IMG/VR virus record: IMGVR_UViG_3300042112_000103
Span: 1 to 21,455 of that record
DNA length: 21,455 nt
Direction: 5' to 3' (one strand)
Source: a virus
Below the pieces are notes generated by a model. That model saw nothing but the letters and a program-made list of their open reading frames with translations, did not search any database and had not been told where the DNA came from. The translations under genes and the position numbers were made by a program. This document shows positions 12,812-19,900 of the stretch, one piece after another; the stretch's first letter is position 1; each line of letters starts with the position of its first letter.

Positions 12812-13784
12812 AGAACCACTGATACAATCCACCGCCACTCTGGCCCGCTCCGACCATACGGATCGTAGCGACCGCATCACCGAGGTATTGCATCGTTTGC
12901 TCTTGGACCGCTTGCACGGCCTTAGCTTCATACGCAACAGCCTCGTTTAGAAGATCATTCTCTTCCTTACGAATCGCCTGAACCATCAATTTGATGGCAT
13001 CCGCACAAGGAGGGATCAGGTAATCGTTCGGAGTCGATGCATTGATGTGACGCATCTTGGCCATCACCGTCACAGGCTTGTTCTCGTCCGCATTGCAACG
13101 ATTGCCCAAGAAGCTCCGACGATATTGCGGCAACGTCTCATCGGGATCGTAAACAGCGATATCTGTTTCAGCGAGAGTCGTTGCGTCGTACTCGTACAAA
13201 CGGCTGACCGTGTTGGTCGTCTGACGAATGACTCCGGTCAGAGAAGTGAACTTCTTGGTCGATTGAACGTATGGGAGGGCCAGAGTCAGCTTCTCGCCAT
13301 CGATCCAAACTCCACCGCTCTGAGTGCGAATCCACTGACCGTTTTGATCGACACCCTGCAATGTGATCGTCTTGCCGACATCGCTCGCGTCACCAGGGTA
13401 AACGCGGATGTAGCTGTTGGTTCCTCCGCTCATGTCGCGGTAGGAAACGACCGTTCCGCGATCAAGAAGTTGGTTCCCAAGACAGACTTGTCCGCCGCCA
13501 TTGACGAGTCCGAATCCGGTCTCCTGAAACTCGAACCATTGATTGCGAACAGTACCGACAGCGCAACAGTCGGCCACTGCTTCAATGGTCTCGATCTGAC
13601 GGGGCCAAGTGATGCACCCACTGGTGGGATGGATGGTGAATCGACCGTAAGCACCGGCCCACAGTCCCTTGTGAAGCAGACGCCGACAGGCTTGGTTGAT
13701 GTACTCGTAGACGCGGGGATCATCGGAGCAGACCCCGATAACCCGAGCGATCAACGACTGGATGTCAGCAACGATCAGCTTCAT
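12810..13784 (-). CDS. Tail tubular / head-tail adaptor-like protein (T7 gp11-like, putative)
   Basis: The 324-residue product starts with a helical segment (YINQACRRLLHKGLWAGAYG), followed by RFTIHPTSGCITWPRQIETI. A beta-rich middle follows (YIRVYPGDASDVGKTITLQG), and the C-terminus is helical (ADAIKLMVQAIRKEENDLLN). The early helix with an aromatic and glycine turn, then a GCITWPR-type strand, recurs in podovirus adaptor proteins that join portal and nozzle. Its place between the nozzle/collar genes and the internal proteins agrees. A different tail or baseplate part cannot be excluded. Its ATG overlaps the previous stop as ATGA (13781-13784), so it is translationally coupled to the collar-type protein. 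Confidence 0.6.
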   Translation of the reverse strand: MKLIVADIQSLIARVIGVCSDDPRVYEYINQACRRLLHKGLWAGAYGRFTIHPTSGCITWPRQIETIEAVADCCAVGTVRNQWFEFQETGFGLVNGGGQVCLGNQLLDRGTVVSYRDMSGGTNSYIRVYPGDASDVGKTITLQGVDQNGQWIRTQSGGVWIDGEKLTLALPYVQSTKKFTSLTGVIRQTTNTVSRLYEYDATTLAETDIAVYDPDETLPQYRRSFLGNRCNADENKPVTVMAKMRHINASTPNDYLIPPCADAIKLMVQAIRKEENDLLNEAVAYEAKAVQAVQEQTMQYLGDAVATIRMVGAGQSGGGLYQWF

Positions 13785-14494
13785 TTGGTGTAATAGACTC
13801 GGGCCGTCCGCTTGATGAAGTAAACGCCGTAGAACGGAGGCAGATTGTTGTGGGCGGAACCACCTCCAGAATCGCCGGTGTTCTTTTTGATATCATCAAA
13901 GGCGTTTGCGTCCGGTCCAGAATACAGCGTCTTCAACTGATTTCCTCCAGCGGTGTCTTGAGAATCCCAAGTCATCAGATGGCTGTGAGGAGGGATTTCA
14001 GATGTACTTAGAGTGTGCTGATCTTCGCCAGCAATCGCTGTAGAGGTAGTCGTTCCCTGCACCGCAACAGCACCGCTTGCGGCAAAAGTCCCAACTCCAA
14101 CAGGGAACCGCGCTGCAAAGTTAGAGTCCACCTCCCACATTGGCCCGCTGTAACTTGAAGCGGGATTGGTGTTTCCGCCGTCATAAGTTTGCAGGTCGGT
14201 GGTTGTTCCGATGAAAATGCGGCGTTCATTGCTGTTGATTTCAACCGGATGCTTTCGCGCCCAGAATCCGCCTTGATAAACCCACCAGTTACCATCGGCA
14301 TCGAGCCACGGATAAATCTGGTTATTCAACGATGGAACAGTCGCTCCAAAGTTGAAGAACGAGTTTCCAATCGAAGAAAGGAATGTCGCCTGAGTTCCAG
14401 AGATAACATCGTTGGCAAACTGTTGATAGTTCGCCGGACAATAGTTCAGCGGGAAATTCGGCGGCGTAAGCTGAATGAGAGTTAGGTTTGGCAT
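13781..14494 (-). CDS. Tail protein with C-terminal collar-type domain
   Basis: The 237-residue product has a divergent N-terminus with Asn- and Trp-rich strands (WLDADGNWWVYQGGFWARK). Its C-terminal half resembles the phage tail collar fold: FPVGVGTFA, then EDQHTLSTSEIPPHSHLMTW with a His-x-His pair, a Gly-rich linker, and SAHNNLPPFYGVYFIKRT. His residues in HTLSTSEIPPHSH and SAHNNLPP often bind metal in this fold. It probably sits on a fibre or tail tip and contacts the host surface. Gaps to its neighbours are minimal: one base after the nozzle-like gene and an ATGA overlap into the adaptor-like gene. Confidence 0.75.
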   Translation of the reverse strand: MPNLTLIQLTPPNFPLNYCPANYQQFANDVISGTQATFLSSIGNSFFNFGATVPSLNNQIYPWLDADGNWWVYQGGFWARKHPVEINSNERRIFIGTTTDLQTYDGGNTNPASSYSGPMWEVDSNFAARFPVGVGTFAASGAVAVQGTTTSTAIAGEDQHTLSTSEIPPHSHLMTWDSQDTAGGNQLKTLYSGPDANAFDDIKKNTGDSGGGSAHNNLPPFYGVYFIKRTARVYYTK

Positions 14495-14495
14495 A

Positions 14496-16352
14496 CTATT
14501 CCGATGAGTAGAAGAACATATTCAGGTCACACGATTCCAAGATGGAGCAAGGAACACTGATGGATCTGCAATCTCCAACCACCTGCTCCTGAACATCGTA
14601 AGCGTGTACTCGCACACTCTTGATGCGGCAATAGCCAGTAACCAAAAGCTGCATCTGAACCTCGAAAAGATTCCGTGTCGGAGTGCTGATGGTTGAATTG
14701 CACACAGTATCAGACGGTGTAGGCAAGCGCATCTTCGGTCTGTACTGCGGCTGATAATTGGTGATCGGCAAACAAGACGACGGGAACCCGCAAAGGTTAA
14801 CTCGCGCGCACTCGGCCCAGTCGGCCCACTCGATCCAACCGGGGTATTGGTCCGGCTTGTACTTCGCCTCAAACGAGACGTCGCCCTCAAGCTGATCGAT
14901 GAAGATGTCTCCGCTATCAAGACGCTTTAAACCGAACGGAATCTCGAAGTTGTATGCGCGAGTCTGGAACAACCACTGGATCTCTTTCGACTCGGACAAA
15001 TTGACATCGAACTTGCCGGACTTTGTGACTTCCCAGAGTTGAATGTTTCCGTTCTCGCCACGGGCAAAGATCCAGCACTGATCACCGTAAATATTCTCGG
15101 TTTTGACGATCTGAAGGATCTTCAGTCCTGTCCAAATCCCGGCCCAGGAGGGAGGCATCTTCTTCCGCATCGAGGTGATGAGATCAAAATCGAGAACACC
15201 AAGAGCGCGATGATAAACACCATCGTTGTCATAGACAGGCTGCGTGGTCATCAGCAGACGGTTGTCGAACACGACTGCGGAACCGGACCACAAGAGATTG
15301 GTTTGATCGTTCTCGACGATGTTGACGATCTCACCGCTGATGGGTGTATTGCCCCAATCGGTGAACGAGCGTCGAGCGATGATGAACGAGCGGATGCCAT
15401 CGACAGCGCGGTAGAAGACGTCGCCATTGACGGTAATGGCTGAACGCGCTCCCAGCGCACCGGAGGTGAGAAGGCTGATCGCTTGGATCGGGTAGGTCAG
15501 GTTCTTCCAAGTGTCCCGATTGACCGGAGCCTGTACGGAGAAGACGTATCGAGGAGTGAAGACTAGGAGCGGACCTTGGCCGAGCGAAGTGTCAGGGTCG
15601 CCGGGGACAGCCATCGCCGTGATGCCGCCTGAGTCCGACGGAACCGCGAAGTCTCCACCTTCATTGAGGAAGGTGTTCTCGGTTTCTTTGAGAACACTGG
15701 CCCGCGTTCCATCTCCATAAACGATGTCTGTGGCTCGGAAAGAGAATCCGTCAGGGAGCGCATACCAGATGCGTCCGTTGACGTAGGCCATGACTCTGCC
15801 GCACTTGATCTCGTTGTCTTCAGCCCTGCGAAGATTGGCTCCGTTGAAGATAAGAGGCTTGGAGAAACCGTCTTGGATGACGACGAAGTTCTCGGCCTGA
15901 ACCATCCATCCATCGAGCAGATTGGACGGGTTCTTGAGGTCGGGTGTCGTGCTGAGATTGATGAAGGTGTTTAGCTGGGTGTCATACAGCCAAACCTCAC
16001 CGCTGATGAGGGCCAGAATGTAGGTGCGTCCGTTGTCTGCGATGTATGGAAGAGCGCATTGGAAGACGCCGCCGATTTCATCTGGTCCGTAGCATTCCTC
16101 CGACCATCCGTCAGCGGTGACGTTCGTGGCATCGGCGGTGACGATGGCATTATCTGCCGTGATGGTCAGACAGATGTCGTAGTCTTTTTGAACGTACCCT
16201 GGGCGGGGCGAGACGAATCCTTCGCGGAAAGATGAATTGATGGCAAAAGCGACCTGATTCTTGTCGATCTCGGACGGCATAACGCCCGTATCGATGCCGC
16301 CCTCAAAGGTGACGGTTCCATCGGTGTAGCGTCTTGGTGCGCGTTCGCTCAT
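14496..16352 (-). CDS. Tail nozzle protein (T7 gp12-like beta-propeller, putative)
   Basis: The 618-residue, beta-rich product begins with VTFEGGIDTGVMPSEIDKNQ and SSFREGFVSPRPGY, a start typical of podovirus tail tubular protein B. There are repeated strand pairs of blade type, such as GRTYILALISGEVWLYDTQL, NFVVIQDGFSKPLIFNG, GRIWYALPDGFSF and DVFYRAVDGIRSFIIARRS. Cysteines cluster in the last third. Such proteins form the distal hexameric nozzle of the tail tube and bind fibres. No signal peptide or membrane segment is present. It begins three bases after the fibre gene and ends one base before the collar-type gene, so it belongs to the same transcript. Confidence 0.7.
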   Translation of the reverse strand: MSERAPRRYTDGTVTFEGGIDTGVMPSEIDKNQVAFAINSSFREGFVSPRPGYVQKDYDICLTITADNAIVTADATNVTADGWSEECYGPDEIGGVFQCALPYIADNGRTYILALISGEVWLYDTQLNTFINLSTTPDLKNPSNLLDGWMVQAENFVVIQDGFSKPLIFNGANLRRAEDNEIKCGRVMAYVNGRIWYALPDGFSFRATDIVYGDGTRASVLKETENTFLNEGGDFAVPSDSGGITAMAVPGDPDTSLGQGPLLVFTPRYVFSVQAPVNRDTWKNLTYPIQAISLLTSGALGARSAITVNGDVFYRAVDGIRSFIIARRSFTDWGNTPISGEIVNIVENDQTNLLWSGSAVVFDNRLLMTTQPVYDNDGVYHRALGVLDFDLITSMRKKMPPSWAGIWTGLKILQIVKTENIYGDQCWIFARGENGNIQLWEVTKSGKFDVNLSESKEIQWLFQTRAYNFEIPFGLKRLDSGDIFIDQLEGDVSFEAKYKPDQYPGWIEWADWAECARVNLCGFPSSCLPITNYQPQYRPKMRLPTPSDTVCNSTISTPTRNLFEVQMQLLVTGYCRIKSVRVHAYDVQEQVVGDCRSISVPCSILESCDLNMFFYSSE

Positions 16353-16355
16353 GGA

Positions 16356-17552
16356 TTAGAGAGAATCAATTCGCTCAATCGTCAGCGACGAATACTGCAC
16401 CACGTTCACGTTATGGACGTCTTGAATGTACATCCACAGTTCAAAATATTCGGAATTAGCTGTTGTGACCTTTTCAACATGATTGATCACAAGAGGAGCC
16501 GCTTGTTCAGTCGCGGCAGAACTAGGCAAATCGAGAAGCTGGGTCTGGCTGACAGTTACACCGCCCTTTTTGATGATGATCTGGGCATTCGATGTATTTC
16601 CATCCCCTTGAGCATAAATACAAGCAGTAATCCTAAAGTATCCTGTGTTTAGTGCTGTATATCGACCTAAGGCTTGATTCCATTGAGTGTTTGTGGACGG
16701 CTGACTAATTGGTGTTCCAACAAAAACTTGACGAGTTCCGCTATTTAGTAAACTAGCTACCGATCCAGTAATGTAAGCAAACTCTCTAGTGAGAGGCTGT
16801 GTTGCGGTTGTAGAGATTGTTATATTTCCTGCTGTATTAGTAACTACAATCGGAGCCGTTCCGACAATCTCCTTCTGGAGGTAGTTGGTTCCGTCACCAA
16901 CTAGAATCTTGTTGGCAGGAGCGGTCGTCAGGTTCGTCCCACCCTTGGCAATCGGAAGCGTTCCAGTGATATCCGCAACGGGGATTGTGGCCGTCGTCGA
17001 GATGACGCCAGCACCACCAGAACCGGCGGTCTTCATGTAACCTGCGGTAAGCAGATCAAGAGCGGTCTCGTTGGTCAGCGTTCCATCTCCGCTGCGGCAG
17101 ATGTAGGAAGCTCCGACCGGCGCACCGCCAGAAACTCCGGGTGCGCCCTGCGCCCCGACTGCACCAGCGAGAGTGATAAGCGATCCAGAAGGGATCGGAG
17201 TCGTTGGAATCGCGTTCGGAATACCGAGAACACCGGGATCAGGATTTTTGAGTGCGATAGTCAGACCAACGACATCCAAAACCTGCATATACCCGCATCC
17301 CTGAACGGACACAAAAAACTGGCCCTGAATGCTTTCGGGAAGAAACGAAGAACTGTCTACGGTTACATAGACAAAAGCACCTTGAGCAGGAACGAGAAAA
17401 AGCGCGGTGGTGTAGCAGAAAGCGTTCTCGCCATTGGTGCCGTTGGTTCCATTGGTTCCAGCCGGTCCTTGAGGGCCGGGGACGTTCACGACAACTGGAT
17501 CAGAGTCGCAAGGCTGGCAGCAGCCGGTTGAAGAAACGAGTTGCGACGGCAT
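16356..17552 (-). CDS. Tail fibre with collagen-like stem and C1q-like head
   Basis: The start at 17552 (398 residues) is preferred over the upstream ATG at 17588 because an AAAGGA site lies five bases ahead of it. The N-terminus has GCCQPCDSDPVVV, then six Gly-X-Y triplets (GPQGPAGTNGTNGTNGEN, residues 26-43). A second short collagen-like run, GAVGAQGAPGVSG, occurs mid-protein, then a linker DITGTLPIAKGGTNLTT, common before fibre tips. The final 130 residues (GRYTALNTGYFRITACIYAQ, then IIIKKGGVTVSQTQL and EYFELWMYIQ) look like a C1q/TNF jelly-roll head. The protein is probably trimeric and binds the host receptor. Its C-terminal DNA is AT-rich and the N-terminal DNA GC-rich, with the change near 16870-16900, suggesting tip exchange. 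It is the first gene of the minus-strand block. Confidence 0.78.
   Translation of the reverse strand: MPSQLVSSTGCCQPCDSDPVVVNVPGPQGPAGTNGTNGTNGENAFCYTTALFLVPAQGAFVYVTVDSSSFLPESIQGQFFVSVQGCGYMQVLDVVGLTIALKNPDPGVLGIPNAIPTTPIPSGSLITLAGAVGAQGAPGVSGGAPVGASYICRSGDGTLTNETALDLLTAGYMKTAGSGGAGVISTTATIPVADITGTLPIAKGGTNLTTAPANKILVGDGTNYLQKEIVGTAPIVVTNTAGNITISTTATQPLTREFAYITGSVASLLNSGTRQVFVGTPISQPSTNTQWNQALGRYTALNTGYFRITACIYAQGDGNTSNAQIIIKKGGVTVSQTQLLDLPSSAATEQAAPLVINHVEKVTTANSEYFELWMYIQDVHNVNVVQYSSLTIERIDSL
17424..17477 (-). repeat. Collagen-like Gly-X-Y triplets
   Basis: Six consecutive triplets GPQ, GPA, GTN, GTN, GTN, GEN, with three GTN copies in a row. Such runs form a trimeric triple helix in phage fibres and often vary in copy number by slippage. 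Confidence 0.85.
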
Positions 17553-17606
17553 ATTTTTCCTTTGCCAGAACCTCAAGTCCAGAGTCAATTATTGCAAGGG
17601 TAATCT
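17553..17606. promoter_or_regulatory. Divergent intergenic region between tail block and terminase
   Basis: This 54-base gap is the only place in the window where two blocks diverge, so promoters for the minus-strand tail genes and the plus-strand terminase may lie here or just inside the flanking genes. I see the two ribosome sites (AAAGGA for the fibre; AAGGG at 17596-17600 for the terminase) but no convincing -35/-10 pair in either direction. Phage-specific promoters, or transcription from outside the window, are possible. Confidence 0.4.
17558..17563 (-). promoter_or_regulatory. Ribosome binding site of the fibre gene
   Basis: AAAGGA on the minus strand, five bases before the ATG at 17552, decides the start over the in-frame ATG at 17588. 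Confidence 0.8.
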
Positions 17607-19280
17607 ATGTCTTCAGAGGTGTCCGAGAATCCAATGATCCAACACAAGTACGGCATCAAATCGCCGGTCAAAATACCTGATTTGGAGTTGGAACTTTACT
17701 GTTTTCGCAATCGGCTTCAGCCAAGTGAGGGTGGACTCGGCACTTTCGATCATTTTCGTAACGCCACGAAAATGTTATGGCCGAAGATGAGCTGGAACCC
17801 GTGGCTGGAGAAGCAGATCGAAAGTCTTTGCGACCACGATTACGTTGGATGGGCCGGTTGCGGTGCTTCCGGTAAGACTTTTGGAGCGACTCTTTTCGCG
17901 ACCGTCTGGTGGTTGGCCAATCCATCCAAGACAGCAGTCGTCCTTACGTCCACGACGGCGAAGATGATCCGAAAGCGTATGTGGGCCAATCTTCAGGATC
18001 TGACCCGTACGACTCGTGGATTCCCAGGTAACATGGTGGACTCGAAGATGAGTCTCCAAGCGGTCAAAGGAGATGATCGCCATTCGATCTCAGCGGTAGC
18101 GGTGGCCGAGGGTAACACATCGAAGGCGGTGGCCAACATTCAGGGTATCCACGCTGACCGTGTGATGGTCATCATTGACGAGGCGACGGATACGCCAGAA
18201 GCGGCGTTTGAGGCGTGTACGAACCTCTCGAAAGGTTGTCGCGAGTTCAAGATGCTGGTGATCGGAAACCCTGCATCAAAGTTCGATCCACACGGGAGAT
18301 TCTGCACCCCTGCAAAGGGTTGGCGAAGTGTGACGATTGAAGACCAGCATTGGCTGACTGAACGCGGGATGTGCTGTCGATTCGACGGCATGAAGAGTCC
18401 GAACATCAGTGAAGGTCGGACGAAGTATTCATACCTTATAACGCATGATCAGGTCTTATCCGCTATGCGACATGAGGGTGAGCAAAGCCCCACATTTTGG
18501 AAGTACACACGCGGATTTTGGGCTCCTGACGGAATGGTCAAAACCGTCTTGTCCGAAGCATTGGTCGAGACTCATTCGCCTCATAAAAAGCTGATTTTCA
18601 CCTCAAATGCTCAGGAAGTTGCTGCTCTTGACCCCGGTTTCGGTGGCGACCGATGTATCCTGCGGTTCGCCAAGGTCGGGACTGCCAACGACAAGGCGAG
18701 CATCTTGTTTGGCGACGTCATCCAAATATCGCCGAACGCGGCATTGCCCGATCCCGTCCATTACCAGATCGCCAATCGGGTCAAGGAGGAGTGCGTCAAG
18801 AGAGGAATTCAACCGGACAGATTCGCTCTTGATTCAAGCGGTGAAGGCGGTGGTTTGGCCGACATTTTGACCCGTGAATGGGGCATCGTTCATCGCGTCG
18901 AATTTGGCGGTTCACCATCGACGATTCCTGTCAGCGACGAGGACAGTAGGCCATGCAATGAGGCTTATGACCGGAAGGTGACTGAGCTTTGGTTCTCGAT
19001 GCGGAAATGGGTCGTCGAAGAGCGGATCGGTGGTCTTGATCTTGAGACGATGCAGGAGTTCTGCTCGCGGATGTTTGATGACGGCAAGCGTAAGATAGCG
19101 GTCGAATCAAAGACCGTGATGAAGCAGAGGACAGGGCGATCACCTGACTTGGCTGATGCGGCTGTCGTTTTGCTCGATCTGGTGAGGAAAACTGTTCAGT
19201 TCGAGCCGAGGAGAACCAAGGTCGATAAGATATGGGAAAAGCTCGTCGCTGAATCTGACATGATTTACCACGACATCTAG
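17607..19280 (+). CDS. terL: Terminase large subunit (packaging ATPase-nuclease)
   Basis: The 557-residue product has the two-domain terminase layout. ATPase: Walker A GCGASGKT (84-91, Lys90), VVLTSTTAKMIRKRMW as the strand after it, Walker B VMVIIDEATDT (186-196, Asp191-Glu192), and a coupling-type motif near MLVIGNPAS (216-224). Nuclease (RNase H fold): AALDPGFGGDRC (Asp342), RFALDSSGEGGG (Asp409) and RSPDLADAAVVLLDL (Asp514, Asp517). It pumps DNA into the procapsid and cuts concatemers. The start ATG is preceded by AAGGG six bases upstream. No small terminase subunit is visible in the window. The cysteine-rich gene begins two bases after its stop, followed by the portal. Confidence 0.93.
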   Translation: MSSEVSENPMIQHKYGIKSPVKIPDLELELYCFRNRLQPSEGGLGTFDHFRNATKMLWPKMSWNPWLEKQIESLCDHDYVGWAGCGASGKTFGATLFATVWWLANPSKTAVVLTSTTAKMIRKRMWANLQDLTRTTRGFPGNMVDSKMSLQAVKGDDRHSISAVAVAEGNTSKAVANIQGIHADRVMVIIDEATDTPEAAFEACTNLSKGCREFKMLVIGNPASKFDPHGRFCTPAKGWRSVTIEDQHWLTERGMCCRFDGMKSPNISEGRTKYSYLITHDQVLSAMRHEGEQSPTFWKYTRGFWAPDGMVKTVLSEALVETHSPHKKLIFTSNAQEVAALDPGFGGDRCILRFAKVGTANDKASILFGDVIQISPNAALPDPVHYQIANRVKEECVKRGIQPDRFALDSSGEGGGLADILTREWGIVHRVEFGGSPSTIPVSDEDSRPCNEAYDRKVTELWFSMRKWVVEERIGGLDLETMQEFCSRMFDDGKRKIAVESKTVMKQRTGRSPDLADAAVVLLDLVRKTVQFEPRRTKVDKIWEKLVAESDMIYHDI

Positions 19281-19282
19281 TT

Positions 19283-19900
19283 ATGGGTTACAAGCTACTG
19301 AATACTCACATTGTTCCACCGGGAAACTGGATTTATCGGGTTCCAGAGACCGGCATCGAGATTATTGCAAGTTCATGGCAGCAACTGGTCACCTTTGTTC
19401 AGGACCACTACAAGTCGAATGCCATAAAGATTCCTGACAATTTGGAAGAATTATTGGTGGAATTTTCATGCAAAAGGGGTGTCGAGTGCAGCTATAACGA
19501 TGTCGAGATCCCTCAAGTCAAAGGCACCAGATCGTTCCAGATCGGTGATGTCGTGAGGTTCAGCATGAGCTTGGCCCACGGTCTTACGATCGGTGGTGGT
19601 AAGGTTGCACCGCACGAAGCTACAAAAAGGGCAGCTATCTGTGCGTCCTGCATCTACAACCGGCAACCGCATGGGTGCAGTTCGTGCAATAACCGTGTCA
19701 TAAAAGAGACTGTAAAGGTGTTATCAGCTCATGGGTCCACGCCTTACGACGACGCGCTGAAAAGCTGCGAATTTTGCGGTTGTTTTATCAGAAGCATGGT
19801 TTGGTTTCCCATTGAAACCCTCCATAAATTCACAGACTCTGCGGAGAACAAGAACCTTCCGGCCCATTGCTGGAAAAAAAGACCATGTACGGATCAATAG
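19283..19900 (+). CDS. Cysteine-rich putative zinc-binding phage protein
   Basis: The 205-residue product sits between terminase and portal. Its first half (VPPGNWIYRVPETGIEI, then SSWQQLVTFVQDHYKSN) is an unidentified mixed alpha/beta domain. The second half holds CASC (120-123) and CSSC (132-135), a complete four-Cys zinc-ribbon spacing, and CEFCGC (162-167) with H195-C196 and C202 as a possible second site. It starts two bases after the terminase stop without a clear ribosome site, so reinitiation is likely. It overlaps the portal start by 16 bases. Position suggests a packaging or head-assembly role, but the family is unknown to me. A small terminase is not supported, since no HTH is visible. 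Confidence 0.7.
   Translation: MGYKLLNTHIVPPGNWIYRVPETGIEIIASSWQQLVTFVQDHYKSNAIKIPDNLEELLVEFSCKRGVECSYNDVEIPQVKGTRSFQIGDVVRFSMSLAHGLTIGGGKVAPHEATKRAAICASCIYNRQPHGCSSCNNRVIKETVKVLSAHGSTPYDDALKSCEFCGCFIRSMVWFPIETLHKFTDSAENKNLPAHCWKKRPCTDQ

Noticed and set aside
13047-13793. A 248-residue plus-strand frame opposite the adaptor-like gene
   Set aside because: The minus-strand frame has protein-like composition, coupling to neighbours and positional logic; the plus-strand one does not.
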